Shown here: positions 46,320 through 55,729 of the stretch, one piece after another
How the letters are laid out: each line of letters opens with the position of its first letter
Position numbering within the stretch: the stretch's first letter is position 1
DNA from: Peromyscus leucopus
Taxonomy: Eukaryota; Chordata; Mammalia; Rodentia; Cricetidae
Assembly (NCBI RefSeq): GCF_004664715.2
Contig: NC_051083.1
Coordinates: 98,485,661-98,549,660 of the forward strand
Reading direction: 5' to 3'
Length of the DNA: 64,000 nucleotides
Translations under genes and position numbers: made by a program
The notes under the pieces: generated by a model
Told to the model about the DNA's origin: nothing
The model's input: only the letters and a program-made list of their open reading frames with translations
The model's database searches: none

Positions 46320-46915
46320 AGAAAAAGATAATAGTGACAAAGTGGAAGAACACCCTTGTAGGAATTGTGGAGAATCAGTTACATTTTCTAGGTAAAGGGG
46401 AAGAAAGGAAAAAAAAAAAAAACACAAGAAGCAGAGTGCTTCAGGGAGATGAAGAGAGCGAAGAAAGTTCTTCAGTTTAGTGAGCTAGGCAGGGAGTCTA
46501 GGTTTTGCTTAACTAAGTCAAATGTAGGGCTTTGTATGCAGAATAAGATTATCCATTGAAGGTAAGAAATCTCAGAATGGTTAATTCCAAACAAGTATAT
46601 ATCTGAAGATTTACAATCTGCTAAAACACTGGTATATTGTTGAAGAAAGATAGGTTCTATTATAACTTTACAGAAATGATTAGCAAAACCCTAGAGATCA
46701 TTTTTATGATGTTTATTATAAAGCATTTTCACAGTGAGTTATTATTTAACTTTATAATATGCTTTGATAAGCGCAATATGCAATATGCAAAATAATTTCT
46801 CATGTCAATAATAAATGTCTTAGATATGCCTCTTTGCTTTGTACCCTGGGGCTCATGGCTTGCATCTGCCATCTGGTGGTGGTATCTTGGCATAGCAGGA
46901 TTAGGTATTTTCAAA
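46320..46915. other. No recognised feature
   Basis: A 16-A run lies at 46410-46425; otherwise nothing is identified. Confidence 0.4.
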
Positions 46916-46920
46916 CAAAC

Positions 46921-46947
46921 TGGCAGGCAGGCAGACAGACAGACAGA
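46921..46947. repeat. (CAGG/CAGA)n short tandem repeat
   Basis: About six tetranucleotide units. Confidence 0.9.
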
Positions 46948-47029
46948 AAATTCTTGAGAGCAATACTCACATAACAAGAAAGATAAAGTGATACCAAGTG
47001 CCTCTGGAACCTAAATTAATAAGGGCATT

Positions 47030-47088
47030 AGCAAATTCCAGTGCAGCCAAGACTGCATAGTGAGACCCTGTCTCAAAAAATAAAATGC
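47030..47088 (+). mobile_element. B1 SINE 3' fragment
   Basis: 'actgcatagtgagaccctg' and 'tctcaaaaaataaaatgc' are the B1 end and tail. Confidence 0.65.
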
Positions 47089-47220
47089 ATATATTTCTCA
47101 TTTTTTATTGGCAATATAAAGACGAAGGGGTACCAACCATCTGTGTTTGTAAATAGTTTAATTGTTTTGGTTATATGCTTTAAAACTGAACAAAGCTGAG
47201 GAAATTATTAAATAAACACA

Positions 47221-47281
47221 AGTACATGTGAAAGGGTATATTTTATAAGCTCAAAGTTATTATTTTAATTTTTATTTTGAC
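47221..47281. repeat. 61-bp duplication, left copy
   Basis: It starts 'agtacatgtgaaagggt' and ends 'tttttattttgac'. It matches 47635-47695 at 60 of 61 positions (g versus c after 'gaaagg') and abuts the left end of the LTR exactly. Confidence 0.97.
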
Positions 47282-47633
47282 TGTTGCTAGAGGGCTTCTC
47301 TCCAGGTTCCACCAAGCCCCGCAGTCCCACAATCCACGTATAAAATAATCACTCAGACGCTTATGTTACTTATAAACTGTATGGCCATGGCAGGCTTCTT
47401 GCTAACTGTTTTTTTTTTTTATCTTAAATTAACCCATTTTTATAAATCTATAACTTGCCATGTGGCTGGTGGCTTACCGGCATCTTTACATGCTGCTTGT
47501 CCTGGCTGTGGCTCCAGTCTCTCTCCTTCCTTCTTCCTGTTTCCCCATTTCTCCTCTCTCCTTGTCCCACCTAAACTTCCTGTCTGGTCACTGGCCATCA
47601 GTGTTTTATTTATATAGAATGATATCCACAGCA
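47282..47633 (-). mobile_element. Solo LTR, family A, between 61-bp direct repeats
   Basis: Plus-strand blocks 'atggccatggcaggcttct', 'gccatgtggctggtggctt' and 'ttctcctctctccttgtcc' match the family A LTRs at 17456-17933 and 49307-49675. Its TG...CA ends sit directly between the two 61-bp copies, apart from one extra T. An ordinary 4-6 bp integrase TSD is absent. Confidence 0.85.
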
Positions 47634-47634
47634 T

Positions 47635-47695
47635 AGTACATGTGAAAGGCTATATTTTATAAGCTCAAAGTTATTATTTTAATTTTTATTTTGAC
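47635..47695. repeat. 61-bp duplication, right copy
   Basis: It matches 47221-47281 at 60 of 61 positions. The twin-primed L1 begins immediately to its right. Confidence 0.97.
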
Positions 47696-47703
47696 ATTCT
47701 TTT

Positions 47704-48838
47704 TGTTTTAGTTTTCTTTTCTTACTTGCTTTATTTATTTTTCATTTTACATATCAACTGCAGTTACCCCTCCCCTCCCTCCTCCCATTCCCCCCCACTT
47801 CCCCACAGACCCACTCCCCCAACCCCTCCTCCAAAGGGTTAAGGCCTCCCATGGGGAGTCAACAAAGACTGATACATTTAGCAGAGGCAGGACCAAGCCC
47901 CTCTTCCCTACATCAAGCCTGAGCAAGGCATCCCACCATAGGGAATGGGCTCCAAAAAGCCAGATCATGGACCAGGGATAGATCCTGATCCTACTGCCAG
48001 TGGCCCATCAAACAGACCAAGCTACACAACTGTCTCCTACATGCAGAGGGTCTAGTTCAGTCCCATGCAGGTTCCACAACTGTTGCTCTAAAGTTCATGA
48101 GTTGCTTTGATCTTGGTTCAGTTGTTTCTGTAGATTTACCCATCATGATCTTGACTCCCCCTTGCTCACATAATCCCTCCTCCCTCTCTTTGACTTGACT
48201 TCCTGAGCTCATCCTGGTGCTTGGCTGTGGATCTCTGCATATGCTTCAAAATGTGGTACATTTATACAATGGAGTATTACTCAGCTGTGAAAACCAATGA
48301 CATCATGAAATTTGAAGGCAAATGGATAGAACTAGAAAATATCATCCTGAGTGAGGTAACCCAGACTCAGAAATACAAACATGGTATGTACTCACTCATA
48401 AATGGATACTAGATGTAAAGCAAAGGATAAGCAGACTGCAACCCACAGCTCCAGAGAAGCTAGGTAACAAAAAGGACCCTAAGAGGGGTGCATGGATCGC
48501 TCTGGGAAAGGGAAATGAGATCTCCTGGATAAACTGGGGGAGGGAGTGGTAGTGAGGAGGGGATGAGGGATGAGAACATGAGGGAACTGGATGGTCCAGA
48601 GAGGGGAGGAAAGGTGTAGGTGAGAGATGGAAGAGATATCTTGATAGGAGAAGCCATTATGGGGTTAGGGAGATACCTGGTGCTAGGGAAATCCCCAGGA
48701 ATCCACAAAAATGACCTCAGCTAAGACTACTAACGATAGTGGAGAGGGTGCCTGAACTGGCCTTCCCCTGTAATCAGATTAGTGACTGCCCTAACTGTCA
48801 TCATAGAACCTTTATCTAGTAACTGATAGAAGCAGATT
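47704..48838 (-). mobile_element. Twin-primed (inverted) L1 insertion
   Basis: 47704-48246 is antisense Lx 3'UTR ('aaagggttaaggcctccca', 'catagggaatgggctccaa', 'cttggctgtggatctctgc'). At 48247 the orientation flips to sense ORF2 end/3'UTR ('tgtggtacatttatacaat' to 'gtgcctgaactggccttcc') up to 48838. In element coordinates the two parts meet at about the same point ('gaagcagat' / 'gaagcatat'), as expected for twin priming. The flanking TSD is about 'acattctttt' (47694-47703 and 48843-48852). Confidence 0.9.
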
Positions 48839-48844
48839 TTTAAC

Positions 48845-48945
48845 ATTCTTTTGAGACACAGTCTCAGCATGTAACTCAGGCAGTCCTGCTTGAGTCTCAT
48901 GAGTACTGGACAGCTGTGTGCCACCACACCCAGAAAAATCATTTA
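48845..48945 (-). mobile_element. B1 SINE, antisense
   Basis: 'ttttgagacacagtctcagc' to 'tgtgtgccaccacacccag' is a short reverse-complement B1. Confidence 0.75.
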
Positions 48946-49029
48946 TTTTAAAGTTTATGAATGATTTAATTAAAATGAAACATTGTTTGTATACTGTTTA
49001 CTTCAGTCTCTTCTGTGTTATGCAGTAGA

Positions 49030-49120
49030 GCTTGGAGGTTGTAGCTTAACAGTAGATTGTCTGCTTGGCATGTACAAGGCCTGGATTTTATTGCTAAAAC
49101 CACCACTAACAACAGAAGTA
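49030..49120 (+). mobile_element. ID SINE, sense, old
   Basis: 'gcttggaggttgtagctta' and 'ggcctggattttattgcta' are decayed ID motifs. Confidence 0.6.
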
Positions 49121-49204
49121 TATTAGTATATGCTGAAAAAATAAACTGAAAAAACAAATTGGTAACTGAAGTTCCATGATGATTTTAGAGTTAAAGGACC
49201 TCCT

Positions 49205-49306
49205 TTTGAGTGTTTTAGATTTATTTGATGTATCTGAATGTTTTACCTGCCTGTATGTGTATACACCTCCCATGTACATCTAGTGCTCACAGATGGTTGA
49301 GACCAC
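49205..49306 (-). mobile_element. B2 SINE, antisense, left part
   Basis: 'gtttt­acctgcctgtatgt'-type tail and 'cacagatggttgagaccac' are B2 reverse complement, interrupted here by an LTR and resuming at 49676. Confidence 0.7.
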
Positions 49307-49675
49307 TGCTATGGATGATTGATTGATAAATAAAGTGCTGATTGGCCAGTAGCCATGAAGGAAGTAGAGGTGGGACAAGGAGAGAGGAGAATTCAGGAAG
49401 TGGGAGGCTGAGGCAGAGAGACGCTGCCAGCTGCCATCATGAGAAGCAGATGTTAAGAAACTGGTAAGCCATGAGCCACATGGAAGCTTATAGATTAATA
49501 GAAATGGATTAATTTAAGATATAAGAACAGTTGGCAAGAAGCCTGCCACAGCCATACAGTTTGTAAACAATATAAGTCTCTGTGTTTACTTGGTTAGGTC
49601 TGAGCAGCTGTGGGACTGGCGGGTGAGAGAGATTTGTCCTGACCATGGGCCAGACAGGACCAGGAAAACTCTAGC
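49307..49675 (+). mobile_element. Solo LTR, family A, inside a B2
   Basis: Starts 'tgctatggatgattgattg' and contains 'ctgattggccagtagccat', 'agacgctgccagctgccat', 'agaagcctgccacagccat' and 'gtctctgtgtttacttggt'. The last few bases ('...aca') and about 10 bp of B2 are missing at the right junction, so no TSD can be read. It is the sense-strand member of the family. Confidence 0.85.
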
Positions 49676-49745
49676 TGGAACCAAACCTGGGTCTTCTGTA
49701 GAAGCAACAAGTGCTCTTAACCACTGAGTCATCTCTCTAGCCCTA
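49676..49745 (-). mobile_element. B2 SINE, antisense, right part
   Basis: 'aaccaaacctgggtcttct' to 'ctgagtcatctctctagcc' is the B2 head in reverse complement. Confidence 0.8.
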
Positions 49746-49764
49746 AGACCTTCTTTTGAAAATA

Positions 49765-49857
49765 GAATAGTGGTGCTTGGGTATAACTCCTTGGTAGTAT
49801 TCTTGCTTATTATGCCCAAAGCCCCAAGATGGGAGGTCAGCACCATATACATTCATT

Positions 49858-49912
<55 letters not shown>
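49765..49912 (+). mobile_element. ID-like SINE ending in (CA)n
   Basis: 'ggtgcttgggtataactcc' and 'gatgggaggtcagcaccat' resemble ID. About 26 CA units follow at 49859-49911. Confidence 0.6.
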
Positions 49913-49913
<1 letters not shown>

Positions 49914-50311
49914 TGTAAGTGACAAACGTAAACTTAACAAAGATGGATGCACCAATCTTTAGCTGTCTTCTCTTGGGAGTCCAGATGATGATAGCTTGCC
50001 TTTCTCTAGTGTCTTCTTAGTTGCTCAGGACTTGCAATAATGACACCTACAGGCTACTCCACTGAATATCATAAGACTGGCAAGACAGGCTTTCCAGGAT
50101 AAGAAAACCAAAAGTATCACTTAGGTTTAAGGTGAAAAAATCACGAAGTTAGTTAGCAAGTAATGAAGGCCTTAAGTGGATTTGTTATTGCTGTGTTCTA
50201 AAAACATTTTCCTAAAAAATTCTAATTAAATAAAGAACATAACTTCCCTGAGCAAAACAGTCACATGCTCTTCGACTTATATTGTGGTTATTTCCCAACA
50301 AATCTATTGTG

Positions 50312-50339
50312 ATGCTCACACTTTGGAAATAGAAATAGG
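50312..50339 (+). mobile_element. B1 SINE, left remnant (split by LTR)
   Basis: 'tgctcacactttggaaatag' corresponds to the B1 'cccagcactttgggaggcag' segment. The right half resumes at 50688. Confidence 0.6.
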
Positions 50340-50687
50340 TGTTGTGAGATATTTGTACACTGTACGAAGATATAGTGCTGTGATTGGTTTAATAAAGAGC
50401 TGAGAGGTCAATAGCTAGTGCAGGACTTCCAGGAAGAGAGAGAGGCAGTAGGATGTGTGTGGAAGCTTGCAGGATACTATCAGATCCAGACTGATTGGGA
50501 CACACAAAATGGAAGAGAGGTAAAAGCCTCATAGTAGAACACAGATTAATAAAAATATAAGCTAATTTAAGTTATAGGAGCTAGTTAGGGACAAACCTAA
50601 AATATAGGCTCTGAGCTTTTAATTAATAAGGAGTCTCTGTGTTATTATCTGGGAGCTGACTGGCAGGACAGAAAAAGACTTGCTACA
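50340..50687 (+). mobile_element. ERV-like solo LTR (family E) splitting a B1
   Basis: TG...CA element from 'tgttgtgagatatttgtac' to 'agacttgctaca', with 'tgattggtttaataaagag' and 'gagtctctgtgttattatc' inside. The flanks are 'aatagg' and 'gataag' (4 of 6 identical), possibly a decayed 6-bp TSD. Confidence 0.75.
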
Positions 50688-50780
50688 GATAAGAGGATTA
50701 TAAATTCAAGGCTAGCTTAGCTCAAGAACTCCAAGCCTGTCTGCACTACATAGCCAGACCCTGTCTCAAAAAAAGTGCAT
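50688..50780 (+). mobile_element. B1 SINE, right half
   Basis: 'gaggattataaattcaagg' and 'agccagaccctgtctcaaa' complete the B1 begun before the LTR. Confidence 0.75.
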
Positions 50781-50799
50781 TGACTACATATAATGTAAT

Positions 50800-51328
50800 A
50801 AATATAAAGAAGCTGGTCTCCTGCAGATCATCCATTGTTTCCCATTAGGGACTGGGAGCTGGGGCCCACTGACACTGTCCAGCATGACAAACAAGTATCA
50901 GACTGCATATCTCTAGCTTGGGAAAAGATCCAAACTCAGACTTGAAGTACAGTTTATTCTAAATGCATATCTTTTGTCCCAGCACACAGTTGAAAAATCT
51001 GAAATCAAGTTATCGTCTTATGTCAGACTACATTTTGTTGGATAACATTGGTTGAGGTTGTGACTTTCATTTCCTTGCAGATCCCTTTGTGAGCAATTTG
51101 ATTCCTACATCTTTGTTTCATGGTCAGGAGCTCCAGACAAAAAAAGAAGCTGAGAGTGACAGGGGGGATTGTGTTCAGTGGTCAAAAACATTTACATTGG
51201 TCATTTTCTTGACCCTTGCTATCTTAAGCAATCACATCTTCTTATAAATCTCAATTGATGTTTTACATATTCATTCAATAGTACATTAAGACTCTGACAT
51301 CTTTAATGTTAGCCCCAAAAGGGAGTAA
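50800..51328. other. No recognised feature
   Basis: No repeat or coding similarity identified. Confidence 0.4.
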
Positions 51329-51340
51329 ATAGATAGGCAT

Positions 51341-51527
51341 CTTTTTTGTTTGTTTGTTTGTTTTTCTTTTTTTATATTTGGTTTTTCGAGACAGGGTTTC
51401 TCTGTGTAGTTATGGTGCCTGTCCTGAATCTCGCGCTGTAGACCAGGCTGGCCTTGAACTCACAGAGATCTCCCTGGCTCTGCCTTCCGAGTGTTGGGAT
51501 TAAAGGTGTGTGCCACCACCGCCTGGC
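51341..51527 (-). mobile_element. Young B1 SINE, antisense, 12-bp TSD
   Basis: T/(GTTT)n tail, 'ttcgagacagggtttctct', the variant 'ctcgcgctgtagaccaggc', and 'gtgtgccaccaccgcctgg'. Flanked by 'atagataggcat' at 51329-51340 and 51528-51539. The B1 body variant is cricetid-like. Confidence 0.93.
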
Positions 51528-51782
51528 ATAGATAGGCATGTTTAAAAATAAAATTTTTTCTCTCACTTTTATGTCCATCTCTACCTTTTTAGAGGTGCTG
51601 AGGAATTAAGTACTCTAGGCAAAGAGCTCTACCATTGAGCTGTGCTCCTCACTCCTTTGTCTGTCTCTTCTCTAAGGTATTCACCCATCTGAGCAGAGGA
51701 ATTTCGACAGTGTTCCCTGATCATCAGTAGTAATAGTCAAATGACACCTTGCTGCCAACAGCTTTAGTACCCTAAATATTTT

Positions 51783-51995
51783 CATTTTAAGATTTATTGA
51801 TTTTATGTGTATGAATGTTTGCCTACATGTGTATATGTGTACCAAGTGCATGTCTAGTCCTGCAGAGGCCAGAAGAAGGTACCAGATTTCCTGGAACTGG
51901 AGTTACAGGTTCTGAGCTGTGGATAGTGGGAGCTGAACCTGGATCCTCTGCAAGAGCAGTCAGAGCTCTTAACCACTGAGCCATCCCTCCAACTC
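51783..51995 (-). mobile_element. B2 SINE, antisense
   Basis: 'tgcagaggccagaagaagg', 'tcctggaactggagttaca' and 'cttaaccactgagccatcc' run tail to head. Confidence 0.9.
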
Positions 51996-52104
51996 TCTAG
52001 ACACCTAATCTTGAACTCTCTATGTACCTGAAGATAAATATAGTTGTTAATTCTCCTGCCTTTGTCTCTAGGGCTCCCATTTCTCATTTCCACAGTATAC
52101 AATT

Positions 52105-52290
52105 GTTCTGACTTTCAATTATTTAATTATATGTATATGTTTGTATCTGTGCATTGGTTTGTGTATGTGGATGCATTGCCTTCAGAGGCCAGAAGTGGGT
52201 GTTGAATACCCTGGAGCTGTAGTTACAGGTAGTTGTGAGCCATCTAGTATATTTGATGGGAATCGAACTCAATTCTTCTGGAAAAGCAAC
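52105..52290 (-). mobile_element. B2 SINE, antisense, left part
   Basis: 'ttcagaggccagaagtggg' to 'aactcaattcttctggaaa' is B2 reverse complement. It is cut at 52290 by an LTR and resumes at 53223. Confidence 0.85.
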
Positions 52291-52453
52291 TGTTGTAAAA
52301 TATTATTTTAACTATGTAAAGATGTGCTATATTTGTTTATGCTGCATTTGTTTAATGACATAAGGATGTGTGTTTAATTATGTAAAGATATGTTGCATTT
52401 GTTTCACTTTGCCTGCCTAAGGCACCTGATTGGTCTAATAAAAAGTTGATTGG

Positions 52454-52500
52454 TTTGAGTCTGGCACCTTAGACCACTCGGCCATCCTGACACCTCATGT

Positions 52501-52538
<38 letters not shown>

Positions 52539-52837
52539 ATTTATTATGTATACAGTATTCTGTCTGCACATATCCCTGCAGGCCAGAAGAGGGCACCAGA
52601 TCTTATTACAGATGGTTGTGAGCCACCACATGTGGGTGCTGGGATTTGAACTCAGGACCTCTGGAAGAGCAACCAGTGCTCTTAACCTCTGAGCCATCTC
52701 TCCAGACTGGGTTCAGTTCCCAGCATCCACATGGTGGTTCACAACCATCTGTAATGAGATCTGGTGCCGTCTTCTGGTGTCCAAGCATACATGCAGGCAG
52801 AAGACTGTATATATAATAAATAAACAAAGATTTAAAA
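52454..52837. mobile_element. Composite insertion: tRNA-Leu half, poly-T, antisense B2, sense B2, poly-A
   Basis: A 14-bp perfect TSD 'aaaaagttgattgg' (52440-52453 and 52838-52851) encloses everything in between, so it reads as one event. Order on plus: antisense tRNA-Leu 5' half, an 11-bp linker, about 30 T, antisense B2 (52532-52706), sense B2 lacking its head (52707-52825), poly(A). The two B2 parts form a long imperfect inverted repeat. Confidence 0.85.
52455..52491 (-). pseudogene. tRNA-Leu(CAA) 5' half
   Basis: On the minus strand the sequence starts at tRNA nucleotide 1 ('gtcaggatggccgagtgg'), covers the D arm ('tctaaggtgccaga') and stops right after 'ctcaa', i.e. the anticodon CAA. 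Only one base of the mature tRNA-Leu(CAA) 5' half appears changed. There is no 3' half, intron or variable arm. The ends coincide with a mature tRNA 5' half. Confidence 0.85.
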
Positions 52838-53222
52838 AAAAAGTTGATTGGCAAATAGCTAGGCAGGAGAGGTGTAGGTGGGGCTTCTGGGCAGAGAGAA
52901 TAGATAGGAAGAAAGAATGAGAGAAGAAGAGAAGAAAGAGGAGACAATGAGGGAGAAAGAGAGAGACACTCCCAGGGCAATAAGCCAGGGAGGCACCAGC
53001 CAACCAGACATGAGAAGGAGTAAAAGAAAGACAGTAGAAAGAAAGTAAGAAAAGTAAAAAGCCCTGAGACCAAAGGTAGATGAGGAGAAATAGGTTAAGT
53101 TAAAAGAGCTAGCCAGAAAGGGGCCTAAGCTAGGCCAAGCATTCATAACTAATAAGAAGTCTCTTGTGTCATGATTTGAGATCTGGTTGGTGGTTCAAAA
53201 GAAAAAGCCTGGTACAAGCAAC

Positions 53223-53262
53223 ATGTGCTCTTAAATGCTGATTCGTCTCTCTAACCCAAGTG
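53223..53262 (-). mobile_element. B2 SINE, antisense, right part
   Basis: 'atgtgctcttaaatgctga' and 'ttcgtctctctaaccca' complete the B2 head interrupted at 52290. Confidence 0.8.
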
Positions 53263-53384
53263 AATTCTGTTTTGAGTTCTCAGTGTGTGTTCTTCTTTTC
53301 ACATGTTCAACATGTCATTGATAATGCATTAACTCATTCCATGTGCACAATGACTTTATGATTAAGTATTTTTCATTTTTTGGT

Positions 53385-53492
53385 CATTTTTGTTTGTGAG
53401 AGCTTTCCCTGTGTGGTCTGGGCTGACCTCAATCTGGCAATTCTTTCTCTCTTAGCCTTCTTATTACAAGCCTAAGCCATCAAGCCAGACTC
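53385..53492 (-). mobile_element. B1 SINE, antisense, old
   Basis: 'gagagctttccctgtgtgg' and 'aagcctaagccatcaagcc' are decayed B1 blocks. Confidence 0.7.
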
Positions 53493-53509
53493 TGATTTGA
53501 GTACTGATT

Positions 53510-53512
<3 letters not shown>

Positions 53513-53586
<74 letters not shown>
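53513..53586. repeat. (TC)n microsatellite
   Basis: About 36 TC units with one TTTC interruption. Confidence 0.97.
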
Positions 53587-53587
<1 letters not shown>

Positions 53588-53656
53588 TTGTGTGTGGAAT
53601 AATATACATATGTGCAGAACAACCTTGGGTGTTGTTCCTTAGGTGCTGTTCACTTT

Positions 53657-53663
<7 letters not shown>

Positions 53664-53694
<31 letters not shown>

Positions 53695-53841
53695 GTTTTT
53701 CGAGACAGGGTTTCTCTGTGTAGCTTTGCGCCTTTTCCTGGAACTCACTTGGTAGCCCAGGCTGGCCTCGAACTCACAGAGATCCGCCTGCCTCTGCCTC
53801 CCGAGTGCTGGGATTAAAGGCGTGCGCCACCACCGCCCGGC
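53664..53841 (-). mobile_element. Very young full-length B1, antisense, with long poly-T and TSD
   Basis: Over 30 T lead into 'ggtttttcgagacagggtt', then 'gtagctttgcgccttttcc', 'tcgaactcacagagatccg' and 'ggcgtgcgccaccaccgcc'. It retains several intact CpGs. The TSD 'ttcactttgtttttt' lies at 53649-53663 and 53842-53856. Intact CpGs and long tail mark it as recent, possibly polymorphic. Confidence 0.96.
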
Positions 53842-53856
53842 TTCACTTTGTTTTTT

Positions 53857-54070
53857 GAGATAGGGTCTCTCACTGGCCTGGAGGTCACCAAGTAGGCTAG
53901 GTTACCCAGCATGCCCTAGAGGTGTGCCTCTTTTTACTTCCTTGGAACTAGGAATAAGAGGATGTATCATCATGCTTGTCTTTTTTACTGCGGGTTTTGA
54001 GGACTAAATTCTCTGGTCTTTGTGCTGGCACAAGACAGTACTTTATCAACTGCTCCATGTCCCCAGCTCT
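53857..54070 (-). mobile_element. B1-ID composite SINE, antisense, old
   Basis: A B1-like half ('gatagggtctctcactggc') is followed by an ID/tRNA-like half ('gctccatgtccccagctct'). Confidence 0.5.
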
Positions 54071-54094
54071 ACTGTTGTTCGTTATTTTCTTTTT

Positions 54095-54168
54095 TATAGT
54101 AATGAAGATTAAACCTAGGGTCGTGCAAGTGCTCTTCCACAGAGTTAGAACCCCAGTAGTCCTTCACT
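54095..54168 (-). mobile_element. ID SINE, antisense
   Basis: 'gattaaacctagggtcgtg' and 'agttagaaccccagtagt' resemble reverse-complement ID. Confidence 0.55.
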
Positions 54169-54519
54169 GTTATTTATTCTTACTTTCATTTTATAGATGA
54201 ATTAAAGACTTTTTCTGAAGGCAATGAAACTTGTTAGTGGTACACCTAGGACTAGAATAATTGTTGGAATACCCAGTGGATGGCTGTCATTTTTTTGTTT
54301 GTTTGTTTCTGAAAAATGTGTTCAAAAAGTCAGTATTTGGATTAATGGGAAGGGAATAAAATCAGAGCTTTCCAAATCTTTATTACACTGTTTTTATTTT
54401 CCCCAGTTGATACTACTGAACTGCATTGTTTTTAATAGAAGGGATTACTAAGCAAAATGATAGGTGAATTAAAATATATCATTTCTAAGTTTGTGTTATT
54501 GTGAATTTGGAATGTAAAA

Positions 54520-54925
54520 ACAACTTTGAGAATGGCTAAGATCAACACAACAACAGACAACAAACGCTGGTGATGTTGTGAGGAAAGTAGAACCCTCCTT
54601 CACTGTTGGTGGGAATGCAACCTGGTGCGATCACTCTGGAGATCAGTGTGGACAACCCTCAAAAAACAAACAGTAAATCTATCATATGATATGGCTGTAC
54701 CACTCCTTGGCATGTGCCCAAAGGACTCAGAATCCTACTTCTCAGACACGTCCTCAGCCGTGTTCATTGCCACTCTATTCACAATAGCTAGGAAATGGAA
54801 AAATAATCTAAATATCCTTCAGATGTCAATGATAGACTTGTCCCTACATCCACAGGATAAGAAAAATGTTGACTATGTTCTGGAATTTTGGAACACAAGT
54901 CACTGACTGAGGTAGTTTGGATGTG
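54520..54925 (+). pseudogene. L1 ORF2 C-terminal fragment, sense
   Basis: 'gagaatggctaagatcaac', 'ccttcactgttggtgggaa' and 'ccaaaggactcagaatcct' give the L1 ORF2 3' order. The open frame at 54625-54906 encodes VPLLGMCPKDSESY and ATLFTIARKW, the characteristic ORF2 C-terminal segment. It is isolated, hence non-functional. Confidence 0.85.
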
Positions 54926-54939
54926 GAGCAAGTAAGGGA

Positions 54940-55725
54940 CTGTCACAATAAAAAGAAGTGTGAAGTCTTGTATTATTATTATCAGAAGAGTAATTACCAG
55001 TGAACTGCAACATTTATAGAGATAGCAACAGATGTGTGACAGCTGGGTTAATTGAATGTCTGATAAATCTTTTTCTACATAACATAATTCCTTGTGCATA
55101 CTTTGAGGAAGAAAGTAAATGTGACCAGTCAATTGTCAAATGAAGTGAATAAACATCACCCAGGGGATTTTCTGATCTACCAAACTTAATGCTTTGTTTT
55201 CCTTAGCTTCCAAGATAACCTAGCAATTAGGTTCTGACAGTGAAACAAAATTACACCTTGAAAGCCCATGCTATTATAAAACTATATGGCAAAGAGTTTT
55301 CTGTAGTGTGTCCTAACTTTAGCTTTTATGTGAAGGTTTAGTAAAAGGTGAAGTTCCAAAGACCACCCCCTTCCCCAACAACAGCACATATAAGTATGAA
55401 TGGCACTGATGTCATTTACATTGATAGATATACTGACTTAGAATTAAGTTAGAGTATTAGCTGTGTTTGTGTGGCTTACCCAAACAGAATTACCTTATCT
55501 AAGGGGCTTAATTTGAATTCTTCATATTTATATTCTCTTATCCTCTTTTAAATTATTTAGTTTTCTCATTTGCATGCACTAATACTGATATATAATCTGA
55601 TGTACAAAATTCAGGCTATCCTACAGCTCCATGAGCATGCAGTGTGTGCTTGTGTCCCCTCTGATATATATGGGAGTCAGGAAATCAAATGAGATCTCTC
55701 AGTCTAAGTTATACTTGGGATAAAC
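54940..55725. other. No clear feature
   Basis: Possibly further decayed L1; nothing assigned. Confidence 0.35.
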
Positions 55726-55729
55726 TTGA

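Larger units (their letters stand above)
52291..53216 (+). mobile_element. ERVK-like solo LTR (family F) with 6-bp TSD, itself interrupted
   Basis: It begins 'tgttgtaaaatattatttt' and ends 'aagcctggtaca'. The perfect 6-bp TSD 'agcaac' lies at 52285-52290 and 53217-53222. Removing the insertion at 52454-52851 leaves about 528 bp. The right part (52890-52970) is strongly purine-rich. It sits inside an antisense B2, so the order is B2, then LTR, then the internal insertion. Confidence 0.92.

Noticed and set aside
52606..53146. Minus-strand ORFs up to 155 codons with apparent hydrophobic segments
   Set aside because: They cross a B2 pair and a purine-rich LTR; the leucine/serine/phenylalanine content follows from the pyrimidine-rich complement.
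54625..54906. Plus-strand ORF of 93 codons as a gene
   Set aside because: It is the C-terminal end of L1 ORF2 without the rest of the protein.
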